NCBI GenBank assembly: GCA_023091665.1
Contig: JALJCQ010000033.1
Location: forward strand, 620,001 to 684,000
Length of the DNA stretch: 64,000 bases
Origin: Pythium myriotylum
Lineage: Eukaryota > Oomycota > Peronosporomycetes > Pythiales > Pythiaceae
Direction: 5' to 3'
Shown: in pieces, positions 41,801 through 52,268 of the stretch
Position numbering within the stretch: position 1 is the stretch's first letter
How the letters are laid out: each line of letters begins with the position of its first letter
Notes under the pieces: model-generated
What the model was told of the DNA's origin: nothing
What the model saw: only the letters and a program-made list of their open reading frames with translations
Databases searched by the model: none
Made by a program: the position numbers and the translations under genes

Positions 41801-44800
41801 CTGCATCGGTTGGCGGAGGAGCACCGGGAGCTGCGCTCGGGATTCAGATCCCTCCTCCAACCGGCGGCTCCGGTCCGACTCCCCGGATGTCTCCAGGAGC
41901 TTCATCACCGAAGGTTGTGACGCCACAGCCGACACAGCCTCCGGCAGTTCTTGAAGTGGATCATATTTTCCATGAGTCCAGCAAAGTTGACGACCAGGAA
42001 GAGGTACCCCAACCGGACGAGACCATCAAGGATCGAATCCACTTCATCGTGAACAACATGTCGATCTCTAATCTGGACGCCAAAATCCCCGAGGTTCGGA
42101 AGCTGCTCCTCGATTCCTATCATGGATGGATGGCACAGTATCTTGTTGTGAAGCGCATCTCGACGCAGCCGAACTACCACGCAGTGTTCTTAGTGTTCAT
42201 TGAAAAGCTCAACCGTCCGGAGTTGGAGAAGGAGATTCTGAAGCGAACTTTACAGAATGCGCGCAAGTTGCTGACTTCGGGCACGATTACAACAAACTCC
42301 CAGCAACGTTCGCTTCTGAAGAATTTGGGGTCGTGGCTGGGTGTGTTTACGCTTGCCCGCAACAAACCTCTGCTTCAACGCGATCTTGATCTCAAAGAGC
42401 TACTCTATGTCGGATATGAGACCGGTCATTTGATTGCTGTCACCCCATTTGTTGCCAAGATTCTAGAGGGCTGCAAGAAATCGAAGATTTTCAAGCCGCC
42501 AAATCCTTGGCTCATGGGTATGATTCATGCGATGAGTGAAATTTATGACGTCCCAGATCTCAAGCTGAACCTGAAATTCGAAATCGAAGTGCTCTTCAAG
42601 CAGTTTAAGTTAAATGTCGAAGATCAGCGAAAGGCGAACTTGTTGCACACGAGAGCGACTCCACCTCGTGTGTCAAACCCAGACTTCAACGTCAAGGCAC
42701 CCAAGACAGCTGGAAGCATGCGATCTGCTACTCCTCCTCCGGGAGGTGCCAAGTTGCCACTTGGGCAGAAGGCTCACTTGTCTGGTTCCACGACGCCGTC
42801 GAAGCTGCTCAAGCAGGGTCTAGGAAAGTTGCCGGGAGAATTTACGCCTTCTTCCAGCCCGCCCCCAGGGCGTGATGGACTCGGTGGCTACGGTGGGCAG
42901 GCAGGTGGAGCAGTCAACAACAACGCCGTGTCCGAGTCAACCGTTATTCCGAATCTTGCGTCATATGTTGCTGTCAACCCCGATCTACCGTTGCATAACG
43001 TGAACCTTCGTCGTCTAGTTCCTTTGGCAGTGGATCGCGCGATCCGCGAGGTAATTTCGCCCGTTGTTGAACGGAGTGTTACGATTGCTTGCATCACTAC
43101 TCGTGAGATTATACTCAAGGATTTCGCGACCGAAGTCGATGACGTAAAGATGAGGAAGGCAGCTCATCTCATGGTTGCGAGCATGTCAGGTTCACTCGCG
43201 TTGATCACGGCGAAGGAACCATTGCGGAACTCAATTGCGACTCACCTACGCGCTCTTATTCCTGCGAGCGCTGGCGATCCACAGCAGATCGAGAATGTGA
43301 TCCAAGTCTGCTCGAATGAAAACACCGATTTGGGCTGCATGTTGATTGAGAAGGCATCGTCAGAGAAGGCGATGCGTGATATTGACGAGGCGCTTGGCGC
43401 AGCCTACGCATCTCGCCGTCGCTTCCAGCAGCAACAGCTCCAGAGTGGAAAGCCTCTCGATAGTGGTGTGCACTACTTCGAGGGTGCCTCTCACCAGCCT
43501 CCAGTCAGTCTGCCAGATTTGTTCAAACCGAAGCCAGGAGGGGCCCCACAACCACAGCTGATTGTCTATGAAGCCTTTCAGCGCATCCCACGGGTCGCAT
43601 CGATGCCGACAGCACGAACCCCGGGCGGCTACAATTCGTTGGGAGGCGACAAGGATGGTGGAATGGGTGCTGGTGCACTCGGGGCAGGGACGATTGGGGA
43701 TATTCCAGGTGGTGGGGTCAGTGTGGCGGCCGCTCTCGATCGCTTTGCTGGGCTCATGGAAAAGTTCGAGATGTTTGTGCAAAATGTCGTTCGACAGGCA
43801 ACAGCAGCTCAACGTGAGCTGCCATCTCTTCTCGCTATTCCTCAAGAGAGCGAAGTGTTTGCTGTTCTGCGTGAAGTTCGTGCTCTTGGGGCGGCTGTTA
43901 AGCCCGCTCTGAGAGAAGACGCCTCACTAAAGATCGGCCACCGCATCGTCAAGTGCATGTACGAGCTCGGCGGCGGTCGTGGTGATGAATTGTTTCTCGA
44001 GATTCTTGTCAGCTCACTCGAGGCTCTCTCTCAGAGTTGCGAGAAGTTGAAGAAGGAGGTTGCCGGGTGGATCTTGCGTGCACCTGTCGAAGACAAGTTG
44101 AAACTTCACTGTGAAGTCATGATCGCTTTGGTCCGATTCAAGGTTGTTGATCTGACCGAGTTCGACGTGTATCTTACGCGCAACATGGAGCGCAATAGTG
44201 TCGCGATCGAGTTTGCGGTTCACATTGTTCGCCAGTGCTTGCCGATGGAACACGTTAACTTGCCAAAGCAGCTTCCGAACACTCTCGATGCGTTGGCTCG
44301 TATTGTAGAGCGACATGGAGCGTCTTCGAACAAGAATGTCCAGATTCTTGCTGCCCTACTGGAGCAGGCCCGTACTCAGCGGGCGCGAATGGGAGTTCCT
44401 AAACCAGTTGGATCAATTGGGTCCATTGGCAAAACAAATCCTGGCGCAGAGCGAAGCGGTGTACAGGAGCACGCAGCGTTCCGCCACACTGTGAGCAATG
44501 CGTTGGAACACTGGATCGCCATCTTCAAGGAGCCAACAAGCAACTCGAAGATTCATGCGCAGTACATTCAAATGCTCAAGCAGTATGGCCTGCTTAACGA
44601 CGACGAGAGCATCTCACTTTTTTTCCGCTTTGGTACTGAGCTTTGCGTCGATGCATGCCTGAAGACGGCCTCAGTGGCAGATGGCGAGACCACGAAGACA
44701 AAGCTCAACTACGGAGTTGTCGATGCACTCACCCATTTGATGGTACTACTGGTCAAATATCTGGATCCACAAGCCAACACCAAACTTCAAGTCTTGAACC

Positions 44801-46186
44801 ACGCCGTGGGTGCGATCGCGAACGTTTTGGTCGCCGCCCATGACCTTTCCCGCAAGAAGAAGGCTAGTTTTGACCAACGAGTGTTCTTCCGCATGTTTGT
44901 GAACCTCATGAAGGATCTGACAGTCCAAGAGCCTGTCCTTGATGCGATCCACTTGCAAGTCCTGAACACTTTTGCTAGCGCCTACAATACCCTCCAGCCC
45001 GTCATGCTACCAGGCTTCGTCTTTGCCTGGACCGAGCTTGTCTCGCACCGCTGCTTCATGCCTCTCCTGTTACGCGCCAAACAGCAGCGGGGTTGGCAGA
45101 TTTTGCATCGTCTCCTCATGAATCTGTTTGTGTTCCTTGAGCCATTCCTTCGCCACGCGAATACTCACCTGCTCAGCCCATCTATTGCTACTTTGTACAA
45201 GGGCACTGTCCGGATCGTTTTGGTGCTGCTACACGACTATCCAGAATTCCTTAGCGACTTCTACTCCAGCTTTTGCGACACGCTTCCAGCTTCTTCAGTG
45301 CAACTGCGAAACGTTATCCTGTCGGCTTTTTCTCGGTCGATGCGTCTTCCTGACCCACTGACACTTGGTCTTCAGGTCGCGCAACTCCCAGAAGTGAGCA
45401 TTTCGCCGCGACTGATGCCAGCATGGGGATCGGCCCTTGCGTACAACAACATCAAAGAGTACATTGACGAGTTTCTGCGCGCGACCTCGAACCGCGCCGC
45501 AGTTTTCCCTGCTGATTTGATCTCCAAGTTGATGCGTCCTCAGAGTCAATTGGAACGGGATCCGACTGCTAGCAAGTACTCAATCCCCGCGCTCAACGCG
45601 CTCGTGCTCTACTTAGGCAAAGAAGCGATTGTTGAAATGGCCAACTCGGCGGCATCTGCGACCACGACGTCAGCGCGCGAGGACGCGAAGCATGGGACTA
45701 CCGTCAAGTTCGAGCAAAGTGCCTCGATGGATGTTTTCCGTTTCTTGGCCGACGAATTGGATGCGGAAGGTCGCTACTGGTACTTCAGTTCGCTGGCCAA
45801 CCATTTGCGGTATCCGAACGCGCACACGCACTACTTCAGCTGCGTCATTCTCTACCTGTTCTCATCCTCAAACAACAAGATGGTCAAAGAGCAGATCACG
45901 CGAGTGCTCATCGAGCGTCTCATCGCCAACCGTCCGCATCCTGTATGTACTCCTTTCACTCGGTCAGATTGGTTTTCTGTTTTCTAACGTTTGTACCTCT
46001 CTTTAGTGGGGACTTCTCGTGACCTTCATTGAGCTCATTCGCAACAAGAGCTACAAGTTCTGGGAGCAAGATTACCTCGAGTGCTCAAGTGAGATCAAGG
46101 AGGTCTTTGATGACGTGGCACGTACGTGCCTCGGCAACTCGTCTGCCGGGGCGATGACGCCGCTCGCCGGAGGGCGTTCTGAGTAA
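38883..46186 (+). CDS. CNOT1: CCR4-NOT transcription complex subunit 1 (NOT1)
   Basis: Scaffold of the CCR4-NOT deadenylase. Exons are 38883-38981, 39040-45942 and 46007-46186, all phase 0, coding 2393 residues, which is the normal size for the family. The N-terminus (LVTNLSKKNFKSNVAELNQ then LVGLYGEDARIFLLNCLV) matches NOT1. The middle contains the MIF4G-like CAF1-binding region (around FYCMIHNLFDEYRFFPRYPE and LIEHQVLPP), the helical CNOT9-binding region (DLPLHNVNLRRLVPLAVDRA), and Gly/Ser/Pro linkers. The C-terminal NOT1 SH domain has LMPAWGSALAYNNIKEYIDE and ends WGLLVTFIELIRNKSYKFW. The last exon is set by acceptor CTTTAG before TGGGGACTT, giving the conserved HPWGLL. It is the largest gene of the window. 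Confidence 0.95.
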
Positions 46187-46493
46187 GCTTTGGGTGGACG
46201 AAGCGCTCATCCTCCTCACTGCCTCAAGCTCACCAATGCTACGCTCTGCACGAAGTTTGCGTCCGTCAGAGTGTGGCGACACTGAGGCGCACAGTCTGCT
46301 ATTGCCTGCGTGTTCCACGACACGAGGCACCTATCACCTCTGCATGTAAACGAACTACCAAATGCATCTAGTCCATATTCTGCTGGCTGTCTTTGCACAC
46401 CTTCATTGACCTCAGAGTGACTCAGGATGGAACCAGATCTGACTCCAACCTCGTAGACTCAGGTTCCGACCGAGTTCCACACCAGCGGCAACC
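46187..46493. other. Intergenic stretch between NOT1 and MED20
   Basis: 307 bases between two plus-strand genes; it should contain the NOT1 3' UTR and the MED20 promoter. I found no ORF, repeat or recognisable motif in it. Confidence 0.5.
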
Positions 46494-47301
46494 ATGACGG
46501 GCATGACCAGGTGCGTGTCCGCCAGCGCCATGCTCGCGCCCCACAGCGGAGGCTGATCGCTCTCACACGTCGCAGAGTCTTCATCATTCTCGACGCCAAC
46601 GTCACGCAGAAGTACCAGGAGCTGCTGCGCAAGCTCGAGAGCATGGGCGGCTCCAAGCTCGGCCGCCACGCCGTCCACTGCCGCCTGTTCAACCGCAAGA
46701 CCGTCACAGGTAAGTCTCAGGCAGCGCATGGAACCAACGGACCCGCTGCTTCCTTTGCTCAATGGTTGTGAGCGTAGACGGCTACAGCAACCAGCGCATG
46801 TTCATGCTGCGCATGTCCCAGAACGACGACCTCGTGTACGCGGTGCTCACGAACGAACGAGCCAAGACGACGGCTCTCCACGACAACGGTATCGAAGGGG
46901 CCGGGGAGGAGTGCGCGCTGCTCGAGTGTGGTCTGGAGGGCGCCAACATTCTCCAGCAAGTCGAGATCTATGCGTTCAAGTCCGACGCGCAGTTCGAAGG
47001 GACTCAATACGCTCTCGGAGACTTCATCGTGAGTGTGTGCACGTTCATGCCGCGGAACAACGTCCCGCGAGGCATCATCATGGAAATTCAGTACGCGCCA
47101 TGCTACACGGTGGCCCCGATCGAGACGCTCTTCGACGAGTTCATCTCCAACTTTACTACAGAGGACCGAGTGCGCAAGCCTGTCGACAACCTCGGTGGGC
47201 TCTTCGACAAGGTCGGTCTCTCCTCGGCCGACTACAGTCTCAAGCACACTGCTTTGCAGTACGTCGCTGCGTTCAACATTCTGCGCAAATTCGATAAGTA
47301 G
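46494..47301 (+). CDS. MED20: Mediator complex subunit 20
   Basis: Three exons: 46494-46510 (only 17 nt), 46576-46709 and 46778-47301, coding 224 residues. Mediator subunit of the head module, which bridges transcription factors and RNA polymerase II. The family pattern is visible: VTQKYQELLRKLESMGG near the N-terminus, NRKTV, NDDLVYAVLTNE, then FEGTQYALGDFIVSVCTF and PRGIIMEIQYAPC, as in the C-terminal sheet of MED20. The tiny first exon (MTGMTR) is inferred because the second exon has no ATG and the GTGCGT donor restores frame. Confidence 0.78.
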
Positions 47302-47627
47302 GGATCGCCAGCTTGGTGTATTGAGAGAATAAAAATGGGGTTTCATCCGAATCACTCCCATCATCCAGAGTGCGTATGCTGTATCTCCCCGTCGGGGATT
47401 TTCGCTGTACACAGTGACTGAAAGAGCGTTCCTCACGAATGCGTGAAGAGTCCAGCACGAGTCCAGCTCTCGTTGGGCGAACGTGGAAAGCCCTGGGGCG
47501 TTCAGCTGCATTTAGGGTATGGCCGTAGGGTCTGTTAGGGTTTTTAAACCCTATTTGAACGACCAACGACCTACCCTAAACCAGACTCGGAGAGTTGTGC
47601 CTTCTGCCTCCAAGTAATCACGGCGAA
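47302..47627. other. Intergenic region with telo-box-like motifs
   Basis: The 3' flank of MED20 and the promoter of the zinc-finger gene. Its right end holds nested copies of TTTAGGG/CCCTAAA units (47511-47580, listed separately). The rest is unremarkable. Confidence 0.55.
47511..47580 (+). promoter_or_regulatory. Nested telo-box-like inverted repeats
   Basis: TTTAGGG at 47511-47517 and CCCTAAA at 47574-47580 flank a near-perfect palindrome, TAGGGTTT (47536-47543), two T, AAACCCTA (47546-47553); another TAGGG lies between. The motif equals the plant telo-box (AAACCCTA), a promoter element of growth-related genes in plants, and the TTTAGGG telomere unit. The block ends 47 bases before the ATG of the zinc-finger gene. 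Confidence 0.6.
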
Positions 47628-49346
47628 ATGGAGGACGAGATTGCGGCGACGGCCGCGCTCTTCGGAGGCGACGTGCCGCGCTTCGACGAGGACGAGGAGG
47701 ATCTCGGCGGCGCGCTCCCGAGCAGCTTCAATCTGCAGCTGCTGCCGAGCGCCGCGGGCGAGGACGCTGGCGATGCGCACGCGCGGCGGCGAGCGTTCCA
47801 CGGCGCGGCCTCCGAGAAGGCGGACGCAGCGATCGACGTGAGAGACGAGCTCGACCCCGCCGAAGTGGCCATCCGCGTGCTGCAGGCCGAGGCTGCCGTG
47901 GATCCGCACGCCATCGACGACGCGCTGCGCACGCACGCCGCCGAGCCGGCCGCCGTGGAGCTGCAGAGGCAGATCGTCGCCGCCATGGCCATCTCCAACG
48001 ACGCCCACAGCCTCATGGCGTCGCTCGCAATGGCGGCACAGGTGTCGGACCTCCCGACGGCGATTGCATCGTTCGCGGCAGACGGAGTGGGCGCCGCGCC
48101 TGTGGCCTCGAAGAGCAGGTCGCTCGTCGCCCTGGCCCCCGCACAGCCGTCTCGACTGACCACGGAGCATCCACCAGCAGCACGTCGGGTGAGCGAGAAC
48201 GCTCGAAGACCCAAAAAGAGTCCGCGTGCGGCAGCCAAGTGCTCAGTCGCAGACTGCACCAAGTTCGCTCAGGGCGGCGGCCTTTGCGTCGGACACGGTG
48301 GAGGCCATCGCTGCCAGACACCGTTCTGTGCCTTTTTCAACCTTCGCACCTGCCCCGACCACGGAGGCTCCAAGCGTTGCAACGTGGAAGGCTGCAATAA
48401 GGTCGCGGCCGGTGCTGGCTCTCTCTGCTGTACACATGGTGGAGGGAAGAAATGCAGCGTGGCAAAATGCACCAAGCACGACGCGGGACTGGGCTTCTGC
48501 CTCCGCCACGGTGGTGGTCGCCGCTGCACGGTTGAAGGCTGTGAGAAGACACAGATCCGGTACGGACTTTGCAGCGGCCATGGTGGGCGCGCCAAGTGCA
48601 AAATGGAAGGCTGCGACAAATTCGATCGAGGCCAGGGGCTATGTAAGGCTCATGGCGGGGGGTATCCGTGCAAAGCCGATGGTTGCACGAAGCGCGATCG
48701 CGGCGGCGGATTCTGTATTGCTCACGGAGGAGGTAAAAAGTGCTCCGTGGACGGGTGCAAGACTCCCTGTGTAGGTGGTGGCAGGTGCAAGCTTCATGGC
48801 GGCGGGAGAAAGTGCACGATCGACGGCTGCAAACGGTGGGCAGTCATTCAAGGGCGATGTAAAGAACACGGCGGTTCCGGACGTCGGTGTTCATCGAAAG
48901 GTTGCGAGAAGTTTGACCAAGGTGGAGGTTTTTGCCTGACGCACGGCGGCGGGTTCAAGTGCGTTGTTCCAGAGTGTACGAAGAAAGGAGTCCGCTTTGG
49001 ACGCTGCTGTGCTCACGGAGGAAAGCCACGGTGCCTCGTGGATGGCTGTGAGCGCATGGCGCAGCTACGAGGATTGTGCAAAGGGCACGGCGGCTCACAG
49101 ACTTGTGAGGTACCAGATTGCACAAAGCGAGCAAACAGCAAGAAGCGATGTCTTGCTCACGGCGGCGGTGGCTCGAGATGTAAAGCAGACGGGTGTGAAA
49201 AGGTCAATCGTGGTGGAGGATTCTGCAAAGCTCATGGAGGAGGCAAGAAGTGTACCGTCGAAGAATGCAACGAGTGGGTGGTGGGAGGAGGCCAATGTGA
49301 CCACCACGCACTGTACGAAGGGGCAAGCTCAGTCGCGGTTGTCTAA
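47628..49346 (+). CDS. Protein with 15 tandem short Cys/His zinc-binding repeats (WRKY19-like zinc finger type)
   Basis: Single exon, 572 residues. The N-terminal 200 residues are acidic then Ala/Ser-rich, with no domain recognised. From about residue 203 there are 15 repeats of about 24 residues with the pattern C-x4-C-x(9-11)-C-x2-H-G-G (for example CKADGCTKRDRGGGFCIAHGGG). Each has three Cys and one His, suggesting one zinc per repeat. The type is abundant in oomycetes, where models are often labelled WRKY19-like; the true function (nucleic acid binding is usual speculation) is unknown. Repeat 2 (CQTPFCAFFNLRTCPDHGG) is the most divergent. ATG 47628 is the first ATG. Convergent with the lipoyl gene, 67 bases apart. 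Confidence 0.8.
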   Translation: MEDEIAATAALFGGDVPRFDEDEEDLGGALPSSFNLQLLPSAAGEDAGDAHARRRAFHGAASEKADAAIDVRDELDPAEVAIRVLQAEAAVDPHAIDDALRTHAAEPAAVELQRQIVAAMAISNDAHSLMASLAMAAQVSDLPTAIASFAADGVGAAPVASKSRSLVALAPAQPSRLTTEHPPAARRVSENARRPKKSPRAAAKCSVADCTKFAQGGGLCVGHGGGHRCQTPFCAFFNLRTCPDHGGSKRCNVEGCNKVAAGAGSLCCTHGGGKKCSVAKCTKHDAGLGFCLRHGGGRRCTVEGCEKTQIRYGLCSGHGGRAKCKMEGCDKFDRGQGLCKAHGGGYPCKADGCTKRDRGGGFCIAHGGGKKCSVDGCKTPCVGGGRCKLHGGGRKCTIDGCKRWAVIQGRCKEHGGSGRRCSSKGCEKFDQGGGFCLTHGGGFKCVVPECTKKGVRFGRCCAHGGKPRCLVDGCERMAQLRGLCKGHGGSQTCEVPDCTKRANSKKRCLAHGGGGSRCKADGCEKVNRGGGFCKAHGGGKKCTVEECNEWVVGGGQCDHHALYEGASSVAVV

Positions 49347-49413
49347 ATTAGAGAAATGGAGAAAGCTGGCGTGCAGTTGTGGGGTGAAATTCTCGAGTGG
49401 TAACGATCTGACT

Positions 49414-50099
49414 CTACAGAAACGAAATGCCACTGTTGATCGCAGCAACCTCTTTCGGGGACAACGGGATCTTCTTCGTGTGGTTGAATGGGAGGACACC
49501 GGCACTAGGCGGGGCAAGAATCGATGGAGCGGCCTTCACCACTGGAGGGCTCGGTGTCTTCGCGGGCAGCAAGGCGCGCTTACCAAGGAACTTGATAAGT
49601 GGCGTGCGATGGCCAGCAGCGGCATGTTCAGACACTGAGGGCGCAGGCGCCGCTGGCGCACTCGACGCCGATGATGTCGCGGTTGTAGCGGCGGTGGGCG
49701 ACGGCTGCTTGGACTCAGCCGACGGTGCACGGCTGTCATCTACCGAGAAGAGCGCCGCTCCCACGACGACGTTGTCCTCGAGTTTAGCGAAGTGCTCGAC
49801 AATCGTGCCACTCACGGGGCTCATCACGTCCACGCTGACCTGTCTCATGCGCCAGCCACAGGATCAGCTCACGGCCCAGAGAGCCGATGGCCCACGACAC
49901 GCACCTTGTCGGTCTCGAGCACGGCGACGACCTCGTCGGCGTGGACGGCGTCTCCGGGCGCCTTGACGACCTGCACGAGCGTGCCTTCGCTGATCGAGTC
50001 GCCCATAGACGGGACGTTGACGGTGTGGACGGCGAGCGGCGTCGCGCGGCCCGCGTGGAACGCGCGGCGCGCACTGGCGGCGGCGACGCGGAGCATCAT
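49414..50099 (-). CDS. Mitochondrial lipoyl-domain protein fused to a KGD4 (MRPS36/YMR31)-type adaptor
   Basis: Two exons, 50099-49905 and 49839-49414, 206 aa. The N-terminus ([18 protein letters not shown]) is a typical mitochondrial presequence. Residues about 27-100 are an E2-type lipoyl domain ([24 protein letters not shown] in family pattern) with the lipoylation motif ETDKVSVDV. After an Ala/Ser/Pro linker comes [11 protein letters not shown], the hallmark of KGD4/YMR31, and the end is [14 protein letters not shown], similar to KGD4 C-termini. No subunit-binding domain or acyltransferase core follows; the stop is followed by the convergent gene. KGD4 tethers E3 to the 2-oxoglutarate dehydrogenase core, and the E1 gene lies 2.2 kb away. 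A truncated dihydrolipoyl succinyltransferase is the alternative, but the KGD4 motif argues against it. Confidence 0.8.
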
Positions 50100-50291
50100 G
50101 GCGGGCGGATCCGGCGCGACGACGGGGAGCTCCGGGGTCTGCGGCCGAGAGCCCACGCACATCAAGTCGTACTGTCATCCCTCTGTAATCGCATCACCGG
50201 ACACCAGTCAACGTATAATCCTTCGTTATGCGATAATATACGTTCGAGTTTTCCTTTCTTGAAGTTAACTTGCGCGGAGCCCCCAGCGACC

Positions 50292-52237
50292 ATGGTGAGG
50301 CTGGCGGCGGTGGTCGGCGTGGCCGGCGCGCTGGCGCTCGCGGCGCTCTACCGGCGCCGCGTGCGCGCCTCCGTGCTCGCCGGCAGCGCCGACGCGCGCC
50401 ACTTGGCGGACGCGGCGCTCGTGATCGTCGTCGACGTCGGCAGCTCGTCCGTGCGCGCGAGCTGCTTCGCGCTCGTGGACGCCGCCTCGGGGCGCGCCAG
50501 GGCCCACGCCCAGCGCGACGGCGCTCCGGTCGAGTGGGTCATGCTGCGTGAATCGATGCAGCAGCTTCCGATGGACGGGGTCATCGACGAGAACGGCGAA
50601 GCGGACATCCGGCGAATCGAAGGCGCCGTCGAGCGCGTCGTGGGCGGCGTGCTGACGTTTCTTCGAGCGGCAGGATTGGCGAAGCGCGTTCGAGCCGTCG
50701 GGTTCAGCACGTTTGTCATGAACTTGGTGGGCGTGGACGCCAAGGTACGTGACCCAGAGCCTGAAGGCAGCGAGGACTCCTCGCTGACCCCAGAATCTGT
50801 TTGACTGCCTAGGGCGAAGCCGTAACCCCAGTGTACACGGTACGCGGTTGAAGATCAATGGAGCGAGGAACCTACCAGGGACTGACTCTCGTGGTTTGCA
50901 CAGTACGCTGGTCGCCGTCCATCTGCCGCGGCGTGCGCGCGCGAGTTGCGAGAGAAGCTAGTAGCCCAAGGGTCGTTAGATGAAGTGCACGACCGAACGG
51001 GGACTGTGATTCATCCTGCATACGCTCCGGCTGAGTTCCTCCGTCTCCATTACGAAGAACCGACCCTGGTTGCTAGAGTCTCGAAGTGGCAGACTATCTC
51101 GTCGTATTTGTTGACCAAGTGGACGCTCGCGGGCGAGCGCGGAAGCCTTCCGGTGAGCTACACTGAGGCATCTTGGTCGGGGCTGCTCGATTTTCGTCGC
51201 TGCTGCTGGTATGAACCACTTCTTGAAATGGTTCATATTGACTTGTCCAAGATGCCCTCTATCCAGGACTCGGCTGTTCCAATCAGTGGTCTTCGTGAAT
51301 GTTACGCAAACAAGTGGCCCGAGCTTGCGAACACCCCGTTCTTTCTTGGCATTGGCGACGGAGCCGCTGCAAATGTCGGATCAAAGTGTATCGATTCTAA
51401 GCGAGTCGCGATTACTATCGGCACAAGTGCTGCAGTCCGCGTCGTCGTTCACGCCGACAGCTTGCGCTCGAGAAAAGTCCCAAAAGGCTTGTGGTGCTAC
51501 CGCATTGGAAGTGAGCACGTGATGCTGGGTGGTGCCCTGAACGATGGTGGATCTGTCTACCAGTTCCTTCGCAAGACGTTGAACGTGACTGCCGATGGTT
51601 GGTTTGAGGGTGGAGGCAGTTTCGTGTGAGTATCACTGACTAAATTCGAGGTTTTGTAGACATCGATGCCCGACTTGCCAAATTCAAACCTGCGCAACAT
51701 GGCTTGACCGTTCTGCCGTTTTTCAGCGGCGAACGTGCACCAGGCTGGCGAGATGAAGCGTCATGCACCATCACGGGAATGACTAAGTGGACCCAACCGG
51801 TCGATGTTCTCCACGCAGGAATGGAAGGTGTAGCTTTGCGAATTGCAACGGTCTTTTCGCTTTTGGGTACGCATTCAACACTGTTGGAGATGGTTAATTC
51901 ATCTGATGTGCTATTGTGTTGATACATAGCAAGCTACGCTGAGTCGGATGCAGCATTGGTTGCAAGTGGAACGGCATTGACATCTTCCAGGGCTTGGCGA
52001 CAGATTCTCGCCGACGCAATCGGACGTGAGCTTGTCGTAGAAACCAGTGCAAACGAAGCCACGTCTCGTGGCATCGCTGTGTTCATTGGCACATACCTTG
52101 GGCTTCACTCGCTTGTCGATTCGCAGCATTTAGATTCGTCGTCTTTGGTGAAGTCGCTTCCAACTGTCGAGGCGCATGCGATCTACCTAAACGCTCGTCA
52201 GAACCAGGAAAGCCTTTACAACCATCTTTACAACTGA
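50292..52237 (+). CDS. FGGY-family carbohydrate kinase with N-terminal membrane anchor
   Basis: Five exons: 50292-50744, 50813-50839, 50904-51609, 51660-51866 and 51930-52237. It starts with a hydrophobic segment (MVRLAAVVGVAGALALAALYRRR), unusual for a sugar kinase, then the FGGY phosphate-1 motif VIVVDVGSSSVRASCF. Later motifs are GIGDGAAANVGSKC, ITIGTSAAVRV (phosphate 2), LPFFSGERAPGWRD and an ATP-site region around SGTALTSSRAWRQILADAIG. The family phosphorylates gluconate, xylulose, glycerol and similar compounds; the nearest pattern is gluconokinase-like, but the substrate is not fixed by sequence. The donor at 51610 (GAGG before GTGGAG) was chosen because the more obvious GTGAGT downstream breaks the frame and would leave an intron of about 35 nt. 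Confidence 0.75.
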
Positions 52238-52268
52238 GACGTCTTTAAAATGAACACAGGTTCCAGTA

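Noticed and set aside
47511..47580. Chromosome end or true telomere array
   Set aside because: Only a few units are present, in both orientations, between two intact genes.
48230..49320. Regularly spaced DNA repeats as a CRISPR array
   Set aside because: The repeats are in one long reading frame and encode zinc-binding units; repeat DNA is degenerate at third positions.
49414..50099. Lipoyl gene as a truncated dihydrolipoyl succinyltransferase pseudogene
   Set aside because: The presequence, splice sites and lipoylation motif are intact, and the C-terminus has the specific KGD4 motif rather than a broken E2 core.
51610..51659. GTGAGT at 51626 as the donor of the sugar kinase third intron
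   Set aside because: It leaves the next exon out of frame and an intron of about 34 nt; the donor at 51610 keeps frame and gives 50 nt.
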